This document shows positions 14,501 to 24,131 of a stretch of DNA of 64,000 nt, one piece after another. The notes below the pieces were generated by a model. It was not told the DNA's origin. It saw only the letters and a list, made by a program, of their open reading frames with translations, and made no database searches. This stretch comes from Bugula neritina (Eukaryota; Bryozoa; Gymnolaemata; Cheilostomatida; Bugulidae), in assembly GCA_964035545.1 (NCBI GenBank), contig OZ037771.1, positions 14,201,633 through 14,265,632 of the forward strand, read 5' to 3'. How positions within the stretch are numbered: position 1 is the first letter of the stretch; the number at the start of each line of letters is the position of its first letter. The translations under genes were made by a program, and so were the position numbers.

Positions 14501-17500
14501 AAAACTTTTTTCACCAGTGGTTCTCCATAAACCCATGTTAGTATTTTGTATAGTAAGCTATTTATAGATTGGCTTATATCTAAAACATGGCAAGCGCACA
14601 TCTAATTATCCATTAAAGAATTGTTCTTGAACAATTATTTTATGATTTGCATTTTTAAAGTAACTTCTTACCATCCTTAGTCCAATGTAGCCCTAGAGAG
14701 TCTGTCAAAGTATGCGGGTGTCCAGCTGGCGCCTCCACTATGTTGTCGGCTAAAGTTTGTACAAAATCATTACTCGAATCTCCCCCTCTCTCTCTTCGAC
14801 TCTCGATTACTGATTTACATAGATTCTCAAAGTGTGCCAGTGACTCTGTATTGGTTACTGTCAGAATCCTGAGTTCTGCGTAACGACTTATCTTTCGAAT
14901 TAGCCAGGCAGGCACGATCACTAAAACAACAACGAGACAGTTTAACTTTGTCAAATTCTTATATGTTTTATGCAAATCAATTGTAATACTGCTGTTGAAA
15001 AATTTGAACGATAATTAACAGAAATATTTTAGCATCAGTAAACTATTTTAATGAATCAAACTGATTAAATGAAATACAGTTAACTGTCTTGCATTAAGCG
15101 GAGCATAAATTTGAAAGCATTACTTCAATTATTGCAAAATATACCTAAAATAGTACCAAAAGAAATCAATAATTTCATAAATTTGTTGCTGTTATGTATC
15201 ATTTACTTGATCAAGAAAAAGCATTTCCTTACAGAAGATGACCGTAGCAATAGCCAATCGGATTTGTTCTTTTAGATTTGTATTAAAGCCTTCTCCATTT
15301 ATTATCCGTACAGCATTCAAAGCAAACTGACTGTTTTCATTTGTCTGGGCATCACTTTCCAAACGAAAAGCTGTTCTGGAAATGACGTCCAGAGTGAGAC
15401 GATCTACTTTTCTACACAGTATACAAATATTGCACGTATATATATTATTTTAAGTAATATAAGCATAATAATGCCATTTTCGTACTTTTTTTATACATTT
15501 CTGACATATTGTAGGCACATCAAAGTTAAACTGCATGTATTAATTGAAAGTTGTTAGATTCAACATAAAAATGCAGATGGTAAAGGCAAAATTTTAACAA
15601 ATTTAATACATTATTGACTATTAAAAAATTATTTTATCTTTTAAAAATATTTTGCAAATCCTTTAACAGTTCATTACTTTTCAAAAAGTTTTCCAAAGTT
15701 TATTATTGACCAAAGTCTTTTTGGCTGACATGTTTTAGGAGTTGTTACCCCAATCAAGTAGCAACATATATCTTATTACATTTGCTTACCTTCTTATGTT
15801 AACTTCTTTTTCTTTGTCATTAGTTCTAAGATTCACAAATGCCTTTATTGCTTTCTGTATTTCTGGCATCATCTAAAAATAGCAAAATATGCAAGCTGCA
15901 ATCTGATTGGCTGCTCAATATATATCATGTTGTTCATTTGTTACAATATATCTTGCATTATGTGAGAGTATATAAAAGCAGGGAGCAGCCTTGGTCTAGG
16001 GGTTAGAGGTCAGGGAGCAGCCATGGTCTAAGCCTAAGGCTACACTGTGCGTACGTATGCAAAAATTGAAATCACAAGTAGCAAAGGTGTCCACTGTACG
16101 CGTTGGGAAAACATTCGCACTTGTCGCTCAGCATTCTCAACGCAAGTGCAAATTGTCTCTGTCGTCGCCACCTAATTGGCTGGTAGTTATTCAGCAAGCC
16201 CAATTTCTTTATTTTAGTGCTACATTCCAGTAAATTGCGTTTTATTGAAAGCGAGTGCGTTTTAAAAATGAAAGCTCTATTTATCACGCATCACTGACAC
16301 TACAGTGGACACCTTTGCTACTTGTGATTTCAATTTTCGCATGCGAAAATACGCACCGTGTGGCCCTAGGTTAAGGGTTAGAGTATTTGCCTAGTAAACA
16401 CGAAGTCACGGGTTCAAAACCCAGTAAAGGTCATTGGAGATGGTAAAAAGAGCATCCAGTCATAATAGCTCCAGTGTCTCATGTGAATAAGTTCTTAGCC
16501 AGCTTTAAAAAACTCTTGCTATTAGGGGGGGGAAGGTTCTCACAAGGATAGTGACCATAGACTTAGAGTTGAGTGAGTTTTATATATGAGCTATAAAAGC
16601 TCTATAAATTATTTGTTGTGATTTATAACTATTTATAACTCGCAAGTAATGTATCTATAACCTTAAGAATTACAACTACTTTTAGTATATAGCAACAGCC
16701 ATTGACTTTATTATCTAGATCATTATGAATTCAAAAGTAAACAAAGCTTGAAATATGAAAAGAAAATGCAAAAATTATTTGTTTAGAAAAAAACTAACCT
16801 TTTTAAGTTTTCCTGAAGAAAATTCAGGAGTGAGGGTTTTTCAGGTGTGTTTCCAATGGTCCCCTTCTAAAGAGAAGAGTCCAGAGTCTAAGGCGCGTCC
16901 TAAGGCTAACTGTCTTCTGTCAGTGAAGATAGAAAAGTTTTTAACGAATGCCTCCTTTATCCATTCTCCGTCGTACACCATCATCAATGGTAACACTCCT
17001 TCATAAGTTCTGGAAAGAGAATTGTTATAGTTACATGAACATTTTTATTGTCTGCTGTTTTAAATACAAATACCTAATAATATTACTGATACCTAAATTA
17101 ACTGCATGAAAAACTATTTTTGATTTATCAATTTCAAATTGAAAGCTATAAAATCACACAATGTATTTCTGAAAATATAATACCTTGTTTTAAAAATACA
17201 TAACATATTCTGTAGTGACTGTTTTTACAGACAAAAATTTAAATTTGGATAACTTTTAAAACCATTTCAAATTGAAAGCACTTTTAAAAGTGGAAGCATT
17301 CACTTTTTTATTGATCCTGGAATAACTGCTGCTTAAGATGTGCAACTATAAAAATCGATTTCAAAAGTATTTCTGGCCTAAAAACTAGATATTTTCCTTG
17401 AACATTTTTGGTTAGAGTTATAATCTGCATTCCAAGTTAATGGAAAGATATGAGAGAATAAGCATTGACCTCACTAGTTGCTACCCATAAGGACACTTTG

Positions 17501-20500
17501 TGTAGAATTGGATTTTTATACAACGAATAATGCATAGGCACTATATAGTTGTACTACAACCAATTTAGATAGATTAATGTGTGTTTTAAACTTTAAAGAA
17601 AATAAACAAATAACAAAAATTTATACTCACCCAACAAACCTGCCATATTTTTTAAACATTTTCATATCACCTGCCATCAAGTGCTATAAAGAATACATTA
17701 TGTAATATGTTACTATATGTGTATACATAACCTTTTTAATATAGATAACATGCAACTTCTTCTGACAAAAATAGTTTATGAATGTTGACTACTCCGCTGC
17801 AGTTGGTAAACATTTTGTTAATATTGCTGGCCACATTAATAAAATACCACTAATTTTCATTACAGTCTGTTTGTCCGGGTGCTAGAACATAATATTTGGA
17901 AAATAAAATTTAGGTCAGTCTGCATTTTTTAAAGCTCACCTATTGGCTTAGGGAGAGAATATAACTCTATATTCCAATATTCAAGTTGGGGAGGAATTAG
18001 CATTAATATCTCAACTTAGTACTACAGATCAATTGTTAACTTGAAATACCTGGCCTAATTTATTGTTTTATAATGGCAAGGGAGAGGACAACTCTACTGT
18101 ATACTAATATATTATATACACTGTATAGTGTATATAATATATTGTGTGTATACTTATATATTATATACACTGTATAGTGTATATAATATATTGTGTGTAT
18201 ACTAATATATCATGTTTGTTTGTTTGTTTGTTTGTTTTTTATTTTGTCATAGTCGGGAAAAAATTAATTGAGAAAATAATAAACAAAATGACAGGGCCTA
18301 TGGCGCAATAGCACTGTAGCTAGTCGGGGCACCGAGCCATGAATGGTTGACAGTTATATAAGATTTTTGTTTAGGTTTTTGGAAGTTTTAGCAACTTAAA
18401 AAAGTATTATTTTTTTATCTGGAAATTTGCCATTAGATGGTCTCTCAGGGCAAGTTTGAAACCAGCCTCCCTCTCCACAGCACGAATAGAACTAGGCAAT
18501 TTATTCCATAGCGACGAACATTGGAATTCCACTCTTCGTTGACCTGCAGCAGTTGATGATGGAGGAGTTTGTAGGCTGAACTCTGAAAATCTTGTGGGAT
18601 AGTTATGTGTGAGATGTGTTAGTTGAGAATAGTAAAGTTTATGTGAGAGCAGTATTAATTTGAATTTGTGTAGAGTGTGAATAGGCATGATTGAAGAACT
18701 AAGAAACAGTGGTTTAGATGGGGAAAGGTGATGCTTTTTATATATAATTCTCAGTATTTTCTTTTGCAGTAAATGTAGTGGTTCAAGATAAATGTTTGCT
18801 GCATTACCCCACGATTCTAGGCAATATGTTAATTTAGAATTTACAAAAGAGTTATATATTTGTATTAGAATTTTTCTAGGTAGGTGATTGGAACATTTAC
18901 TTATCAAGCCTACTAAGGGCCTTAGGTTTTGACAAAGTTTGCTGCAATGTTGTTGCCAAGAAAGATGTGAATCTATTATAATACCTAAGAAGGTAGTTGA
19001 TTTTACTTCCACTAATTTTTTGTTAAACATTTCTAAGGCAAAGCCATTTAAATCTTGTTTATTTTGCGCTGTTTTGATTATCATATAGTTTGTTTTACTC
19101 ATATTTACAGTTAATTTATTTTTATTGCACCAATTTTCAATTTTCTTTAATTCACAGTTTATGACGTCCATATTGTTTAATAGATTTTTTGATTCAAAGA
19201 AGAGGTTCGTATCATCGGCAAATAATATAGGGTCTAAATGCATAGTTACATCTGGAAGATCATTTATATAAATTAGGAATAGTGTGGGACCAAGTATGGA
19301 TCCTTGTGGTACTCCACATGTGATATGAATAAAGTCAGAATATGTGTTGTTAATAATAGTAGACTGTTGACGATTGGACAGATAATTTTTAATTAGCTTC
19401 ACACTGTGACTTGAAAAGTGGAGCATTTTTAATTTAGCTAATAAGATTTCATGATTTATTGTGTCAAAGGCCTTACTAAAATCGAGGAAAATTCCAGCTA
19501 CAGAATTACCATTGTTCATGGCATTTAAAACCTTATTTGTTAGATTAATTAAGGCAATATTTGTGTTTCTATTTCGTCTAAAGCCGTACTGCTTATCAGT
19601 TAAATAATTTTTGCTTTCTAGAAAATCTACTATTTGCTTATTTAAAATCTTTTCAGCTATCTTACTGAAAACAGGTAGTATAGAAATTGGGCGGTAATTA
19701 CTTACATCAGTAGCTATGCCTTTTTTGTGTAGAGGAACAACTTTAGCTTTTTTTAGTTCATTTGGAAAAGCGCCATCATTGATAATTGTGTTTATAATGT
19801 AAGCTAAAGGCTTTGAAAGATGAGATGCAGATATTTTTATTAGGTTGGTGGGAGCTAAATCTAATCCTGCAGCTTTGGCTGGGTTTACATCTTTAAGTAA
19901 GCTTTCAATGACTGTGCTTTCAATATTTGTAAAGCTAAACTGTTCATCAAGTTTTTTATCTGACTTCTGAGCTGTAAAATCAAAATTGTCGTCAGTGAAT
20001 TTCTTTGATAACGTTGTTCCTATGGAAGTAAAGTATTTATTAAAACTGTTTGCTATGTCCTTATTTTCAGTTAGTGTAATATTTTCAGATGTTAAACTTT
20101 TAGGAGCATTTAATCTCTTTGATCGATTTTTTCCTAGATGTTCGTTTATGACTTTCCAACATTTACTAGAATCTGAAGTATTTTTAAAAAAAGATTCAAA
20201 ATATAAAGTCTTGGATCTACGCAAATTCTTCGTAACTAAATTTTTTAGAGTTTTATGTTTAAATTTAAGTTTCAAGTTTAGAGGGGAATTTAAGGATTGT
20301 CTATAAACATAATCCCTTTTGTTCATCAGCTCAATTAATTCAACACTAATCCAGGGTCTTTTATTTGTTTTAAGTTTGCGTGGCCAATTTGTTGAGAATT
20401 TTACTAATGGAGCATGTTTATTGCATAAATCCATAAATATTTTAAAGAAACTGTCATACCTAGAATTCACATCTTTCTTGGCATATACTTTGGAGTTCCA

Positions 20501-23233
20501 GTCTACTTTAGAAAGATCTTTCAAAAATAGTTCTTCATTTATTTTCTTATAATTTCTAATGTTTGTAGATTTAGTTATATTAAAATAGTTAGTTAAATTT
20601 TCTATTTTGATAAAAGTAGGCAAGTGATCTGCTATGCTTGTTGTTATTGTTCCAGATGTTAAGAATTTATCATAAAAATTAACATTTATATGATCTAAGC
20701 AAGAATTGTATCGTGTAGGAATCTGAATTGAATTTATAAAATGAGAGCAGGATAGGATGTTGAGGTAAGATGTACTCACAGGATCGGATTTAAGAGTGTC
20801 GATATTGATATCACCTAGTATGACATGATGTGGAAAATTAGAAGAACTGATGTACTGCTCCAGGTCAGAGAGAAAAGCTCCAATGTCCGCCGATGGTTGC
20901 CTGTAAATGATTGTGAGGTGAAGACCACTCCTAAAGCACCCAAAGAGACCACCCTTTAGCTCCAAATGTAAAGATTCACTGCCTGCAAAAAGTGCTCGAC
21001 TTTCCTTGACTTCAGCCACAGCACTACTGCGCACATAGGCCCCGACACCACCTCCTTTACTCTGTCTCTGCTTACCTATAAAAACATAATCATTTATGGG
21101 AAAATTATGTACTTCATTATCATAAAGAAAACTTTCAGTAATACAAACAACATCAAAAGGTTTAGGAACACTAAACATAAATGTTTCTAGGGAATCAAAA
21201 TTTTTACGAAGGCTTTGTACATTAACATTCAAAATAGTAAGAGAATTGGAATTATTTTTTATATTATTTCTAAACTGTTCTGGCGTGTATTGATCACAGT
21301 TTAGGTGTGCTTCCATGAATTTGAAAAAAAATATAGTTACAGAAATTAAAAATCAGAGGATATGGAGTAATCATGTGTTTAAGCGAGGTCATCTAAATCA
21401 TCTGTCGAATTGATCTGTATTGCATTACTATCACTGTCTTTCCTTAGGAAGATTCTTTGGTTTGATGTCCATGCAAAACGGTATTTATGTTCTTTTTTGA
21501 ACATGCGAGTCTCATGAAAAAGAGCAGCTTGAGGTTTGCTCAGCACTTCATTTATGTAGAGCTTAGAGTTGTCTTTAAAACCTAAGTCTGTTGCATTTAG
21601 AGGGTTTTTTCTAAATGATCCAAAGAACTTGTCACGTTTATGAGCGTGAATAAATTTAATTATAACTTTGTCAGATGTCTTGACTCTAAAAATTGAGTCT
21701 ATGTCATGGTAGGGTTGAAGTTCGCATTTTAGTTTTTCACTCATAACTTTCATGGCATGTAATAAGTTCTCTCCAGATTTTTGTGGTATTCCATTTAATG
21801 TCAACTGTTTTTTACGATCTTGGAATTCTAGTTGATCCACACGGTCTTTCACATCTGGAAAATCTTTTAGGAAACACTTCATTTCATTTCTTAGTAACTT
21901 GATATCATCAAATTCTTTGCTCAAAAATTTGCAGGTTTTAATTACTTCAGCCTGTTCAATTTCTACTTTCTTCAACCTACTATCAAAGTCATTTAGTCTT
22001 GCTAAGATCTGATCTAACTTTCCATGGATAGATGAATCGGGTGTAGATTCACTAGTTGAACTAGTGGCTGATTTAGCTCTACGAACCATGATTCAAGATA
22101 ACGATTTTATAGATATCACTGTCCCTATCCAGCTAGTTATGTAGTATGAAGGCAATATATAATCCACTGTTCACAGAAATAGCTTTTCTAAGCTTTATCC
22201 AGAGAGCAATGTAAAACACAACCTGTTCTGTTGAAAGCCAACTGCCAACTGTGTATGTGTACTATATACTAATATATCATGTGTACTGTACACTAATCCA
22301 TTGTGTATAGTTGTATTGTAGCAGGCTTTACAATGCACAAAAGCAAATAAACATAGAATAATATAGTTCATACAGACCTATGTTAGCATGCACGGTGCTA
22401 CTAGCTTACATTTCCGTAAAGTTCCATTGCAGTGCCAATGAAAGGCCATGGCTTTGGGCCAGGAATACCAGATCTGTTAAAGTGGCTGTAAGTGTGGTGG
22501 TTGTATCTACAATTACCATTTAGTGTTACCAACCTCTAACATCAGCATACGGTAGTTATAGTAGCACCACCAGGTGAAACCAGAATGTGATGTCTCCATT
22601 GTGCTAAGAGTGAGTGTGTTTTAAATATATCTATCAAACAAGATAATTATATACCAACACTTTCATAGTTCCTTTAGCACACAACCAATATAACCGTATA
22701 TGTAATAGTATATAGTATTAGTATATAATATTGTTCAAGGCAAGCATTTGGCCTTAAAAAGTAGGAAATGGTGGCGCTCACACACTTAGAGCTAAAAACT
22801 ACAGAGTACTTTATAGTATTACTTAGATGTAAAGTACCAGTACTAGTACTAGTAGTATACTAATTGCACTAGTACTATAGTAGTATACTAAGTACTAGTA
22901 GCAGAGTTTAGAATAATAACACTATACCTACTACTGCTACTACTACTACTACTACCACTACCACTACTATAATTACTGTCACTGTTACTACTACCCCTAT
23001 ACCCCTCCCCCTCCCTTTCCCCCTCCCCCTACCCCTACCCCTACCCCTACCCCTACCACTGTTACCACTGCCACCACTGCTACCACTGCTACTACTGTAC
23101 TACTGATAGTAATATAGTATCCTATTCACTACTACTATAGAGTACAGAGTAATACTTACAGATAGAGTAGTACTACTAGTAGTATAAAGAGAATCACCCA
23201 TAAAGGAATGTCAAATCCTCCCACTGTTATCAT
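11528..23233 (-). CDS. Cytochrome P450 (clan 3-like) with in-frame TGA at codon 124
   Basis: Eleven exons in transcript order: 23160-23233, 22410-22485, 17631-17683, 16799-17009, 15790-15872, 15233-15411, 14672-14920, 14171-14295, 13687-13808, 12746-12883, 11528-11750. They total 1,533 nt (511 codons including the stop), all GT-AG and in phase. P450 features are in order: N-terminal membrane anchor (residues ~9-25), proline-rich hinge SGIPGPKPWPF, I-helix AGFQTT (~325-330), ExxR as ETSR (~381-384), a DPDRF stretch, and the heme loop FPFGIGNRKCIG with its cysteine at ~461. This predicts an ER-anchored monooxygenase. The exception is 16841-16843, a TGA in place of the WxxxR arginine (WKHT-stop). 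A CGA to TGA transition would explain it. Everything else is intact, so this is a recent pseudogene or a null allele, unless the base is a sequencing error. Confidence 0.88.
11862..12475. repeat. Minisatellite, ~22-25-bp unit
   Basis: About two dozen imperfect copies of 'ataggtcagttagttgttag' with variants (cta/tta, ctact/ctagt). A higher-order doublet is also repeated around 11985-12170. It lies in the last intron of the P450 gene. Confidence 0.9.
13096..13451. mobile_element. MITE-like element with TAGGGCCACA termini
   Basis: The two ends are imperfect inverted repeats of about 32 bp, each beginning TAGGGCCACA and containing ACAC..GCATG or ACACGTTCATG. The interior (about 290 bp) has no coding frame. 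It sits in P450 intron 9. Flanks are TTAG..CG on the left and CAC..TTAA on the right, so a TTAA-like target is possible but not proven. The superfamily is unassigned. Confidence 0.7.
14353..14535 (+). mobile_element. tRNA-derived SINE, family A
   Basis: Starts 'acagctgtggtctagaag', has a B box 'gggtttgattcccagtaaag', then the shared body 'ggccattggtgatg..' and tail 'cacatataaataagtcctta'. It lies in P450 intron 7, opposite in orientation to the gene. Confidence 0.75.
15981..16575 (+). mobile_element. tRNA-derived SINE, family A, split by a MITE
   Basis: A 32-nt start fragment (15981-16012) is followed by a second start at 16013 that is cut after 'gggagcagccatggtcta'. The body resumes at about 16371 with 'ttaagggttagagtatttgcc' and continues through the B box 'gggttcaaaacccagtaaag' to the tail near 16575. 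The gap is filled by the MITE at 16033-16370. The whole nest is in P450 intron 4. Confidence 0.75.
16033..16370. mobile_element. MITE with ~65-bp terminal inverted repeats, nested in a SINE
   Basis: Left end CCTAAGGCTACACTGTGCG and the reverse complement of the right end, CCTAGGGCCACACGGTGCG, are near-identical. The similarity continues through 'aaattgaaatcacaagtagc' and 'aaaggtgtccact', giving arms of about 65 bp. The ~190-bp centre is non-coding. The termini share TAGGGCCACA with the element at 13096-13451, so the two are related. Flanks read ctaag on the left and ttaag on the right, a possible 4-5-bp duplication. Confidence 0.8.
18095..18215. repeat. Short tandem repeat, ~57-bp AT-rich unit
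   Basis: The unit 'atatattatatacactgtat' plus 'agtgtatataatatattgtgtgtatact' is present about two and a half times. It immediately precedes the LINE 3' end and continues on the far side of the LINE (22265 onward), showing that the LINE landed in this array. Confidence 0.75.
18407..21316 (-). CDS. LINE ORF2: AP endonuclease and reverse transcriptase
   Basis: Open frame of 969 codons. The N-terminal third is an exonuclease/endonuclease/phosphatase-type AP endonuclease: LNVNVQSLRK, the CITES catalytic glutamate, LGDINID, and a terminal ADH in place of the usual SDH with D and H kept. The middle is a non-LTR reverse transcriptase with motif A FLDFSKAFDTINH, motif B GVPQGSILGPTLFL, the FADD catalytic box in LFADDTNLF, and the TTFLGIIID motif. 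The C-terminus ends in the LWNKLPSSIR region common in CR1-group elements. The protein would nick target DNA and reverse-transcribe the LINE RNA. No stop or frameshift interrupts it, so it looks competent or recently so. Confidence 0.93.
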   Translation of the reverse strand: MEAHLNCDQYTPEQFRNNIKNNSNSLTILNVNVQSLRKNFDSLETFMFSVPKPFDVVCITESFLYDNEVHNFPINDYVFIGKQRQSKGGGVGAYVRSSAVAEVKESRALFAGSESLHLELKGGLFGCFRSGLHLTIIYRQPSADIGAFLSDLEQYISSSNFPHHVILGDINIDTLKSDPVSTSYLNILSCSHFINSIQIPTRYNSCLDHINVNFYDKFLTSGTITTSIADHLPTFIKIENLTNYFNITKSTNIRNYKKINEELFLKDLSKVDWNSKVYAKKDVNSRYDSFFKIFMDLCNKHAPLVKFSTNWPRKLKTNKRPWISVELIELMNKRDYVYRQSLNSPLNLKLKFKHKTLKNLVTKNLRRSKTLYFESFFKNTSDSSKCWKVINEHLGKNRSKRLNAPKSLTSENITLTENKDIANSFNKYFTSIGTTLSKKFTDDNFDFTAQKSDKKLDEQFSFTNIESTVIESLLKDVNPAKAAGLDLAPTNLIKISASHLSKPLAYIINTIINDGAFPNELKKAKVVPLHKKGIATDVSNYRPISILPVFSKIAEKILNKQIVDFLESKNYLTDKQYGFRRNRNTNIALINLTNKVLNAMNNGNSVAGIFLDFSKAFDTINHEILLAKLKMLHFSSHSVKLIKNYLSNRQQSTIINNTYSDFIHITCGVPQGSILGPTLFLIYINDLPDVTMHLDPILFADDTNLFFESKNLLNNMDVINCELKKIENWCNKNKLTVNMSKTNYMIIKTAQNKQDLNGFALEMFNKKLVEVKSTTFLGIIIDSHLSWQQHCSKLCQNLRPLVGLISKCSNHLPRKILIQIYNSFVNSKLTYCLESWGNAANIYLEPLHLLQKKILRIIYKKHHLSPSKPLFLSSSIMPIHTLHKFKLILLSHKLYYSQLTHLTHNYPTRFSEFSLQTPPSSTAAGQRRVEFQCSSLWNKLPSSIRAVEREAGFKLALRDHLMANFQIKK
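21379..22089 (-). CDS. LINE ORF1 protein (coiled coil, FP-like C-terminal part)
   Basis: 236 codons starting MVRRAKSATSS. After a Ser/Thr-rich head, residues ~25-95 have the heptad pattern of a coiled coil (LDQILARLNDFDSRLKKVE). The C-terminal half (QLTLNGIPQ, LYINEVLSK, YRFAWTSNQRIFLRKDSDS) resembles the baculovirus-FP-like domain found in some non-LTR ORF1 proteins; that match is by eye. ORF1 proteins bind the element RNA and form trimeric particles. It precedes ORF2 by 62 nt on the same strand. Confidence 0.8.
   Translation of the reverse strand: MVRRAKSATSSTSESTPDSSIHGKLDQILARLNDFDSRLKKVEIEQAEVIKTCKFLSKEFDDIKLLRNEMKCFLKDFPDVKDRVDQLEFQDRKKQLTLNGIPQKSGENLLHAMKVMSEKLKCELQPYHDIDSIFRVKTSDKVIIKFIHAHKRDKFFGSFRKNPLNATDLGFKDNSKLYINEVLSKPQAALFHETRMFKKEHKYRFAWTSNQRIFLRKDSDSNAIQINSTDDLDDLA
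22800..23110. repeat. Low-complexity tract: (CTA/ACT)n and (CCCCTA)n
   Basis: Runs of actagtacta, then ctactactacta, then a strand-asymmetric 'ccccta' array around 23015-23058, then 'accactgcta' words. It lies in P450 intron 1, just after the membrane-anchor exon. The C-rich strand could form unusual secondary structure. Confidence 0.85.
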
Positions 23234-23570
23234 ATTGACTTCAACTTCTTGTTCAAGCTGCAGACGACTAGTAGTATCGTATAGAAATACAGCGAGTTAA
23301 GCTACAGACGACTATAACTTCATACCATACCCATACCATACCATAGCTATCATCAACTCAGAGTGATTTATGATTAACTTTAACCCTTTGCATGACCACT
23401 CCAGGCACTTTATCACGGAGGCAGATAACAGGCTTTCGATATCACTGTAAGTAAATAGACAGGTTTACAGCCTCAATAAATAGCCTATTGGAGATTAAAG
23501 TTTGCCCAATGAGTTTAGTTGACTATATTGCTATTGATATCCTTTTAGATAGAAGTTTAGCTGTCTGGAG

Positions 23571-23580
23571 TATATAAAAG
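23571..23580 (+). promoter_or_regulatory. TATA box, plus strand
   Basis: TATATAAAAG matches the animal TATA consensus and is followed after ~30 nt by a less AT-rich stretch that could be a 5' leader. It would serve the plus-strand gene starting at 24132 if an untranslated first exon exists; no leader exon was traced. Confidence 0.35.
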
Positions 23581-23739
23581 CTGGTAGGTAGCTCTACATA
23601 TAATATATGCAAGCGTAATGACATGCTAAAAGCAGCACCGAGCTGGGAGCCACCGAGTGCAGAGCTTGTATATACTTTGTACATTTTTTGCTTAATTTAC
23701 CTTGCTGGCAAAATTCGTGTGATGCTTATGCCATACATA

Positions 23740-23880
23740 CTACATATTACATGTTACATTATATTTTATATTACATGTTATATTACATATATTACATGTT
23801 ATATTACATATATTACATGTTATATTACATGTTATTTCACATATATTAAATGTTATATTAAATATTGCTTCACATCTATA
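23740..23880. repeat. Imperfect ATATTACATGTT repeat
   Basis: About ten copies of a 10-15-bp 'tatattacatgttatattacat' theme. It explains the otherwise odd open frame rich in I, T, C and Y residues across it. Confidence 0.85.
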
Positions 23881-24131
23881 CCCAGTAAATTTCAAAAAAT
23901 TGTAAGAATATTTTATCTAGCTATATCTTGAAACCTACATTTTCTACTTGGTTGCTTGTGCAGTGAAAGCAAGTTATTAGAATTTATTTGCAAAGCTCTA
24001 AGATTACAGGCTGGGAATAACCAGCTGATAAACTCTGCATAAATTGATACTAAGTTACACGCAGCACCTTTCTCTTGTAATGCTAGACATACAGTGTATA
24101 GGAAGGGTCAGCTAATAGTTTGCATTTAGTC

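Larger units (their letters stand above)
18216..22264 (-). mobile_element. Full-length CR1/Jockey-group LINE with both ORFs open
   Basis: The element is bounded by an 18-bp direct repeat, copies at 18198-18215 and 22265-22282 (tatactaatatatcatgt), interpreted as the target-site duplication. On the minus strand it has a ~175-nt 5' leader, ORF1 (21379-22089), a 62-nt spacer, ORF2 (18407-21316), a ~190-nt 3' UTR and a (AAAC)n microsatellite tail. A microsatellite rather than a poly(A) tail is typical of CR1/L2-like LINEs. It sits in intron 2 of the P450 gene in the same orientation. Caution: the target lies in a local AT-rich tandem repeat, so the duplication could partly reflect the repeat. Confidence 0.88.
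23234..24131. other. Head-to-head intergenic region, P450 and secreted-protein genes
   Basis: About 0.9 kb separates the P450 start codon (minus, 23231-23233) from the start codon of the next gene (plus, 24132). It should hold both promoters. It contains a TATATAAAAG box at 23571 and an 'atattacatgtt' repeat at about 23740-23880. The plus-strand open frame at 23623-23931 is mostly this repeat and is not supported as a gene. Confidence 0.55.

Noticed and set aside
16072-16287. 71-codon minus-strand frame
   Set aside because: Lies entirely inside the nested MITE and is interrupted by its inverted-repeat structure in the relative element.
19986-20552. Plus-strand open frames inside the LINE
   Set aside because: Antisense to ORF2, whose motifs are continuous across the same region.
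23623-23931. 102-codon open frame with hydrophobic I, T, C and Y runs
   Set aside because: Explained by the ATATTACATGTT repeat; no splice or start context.
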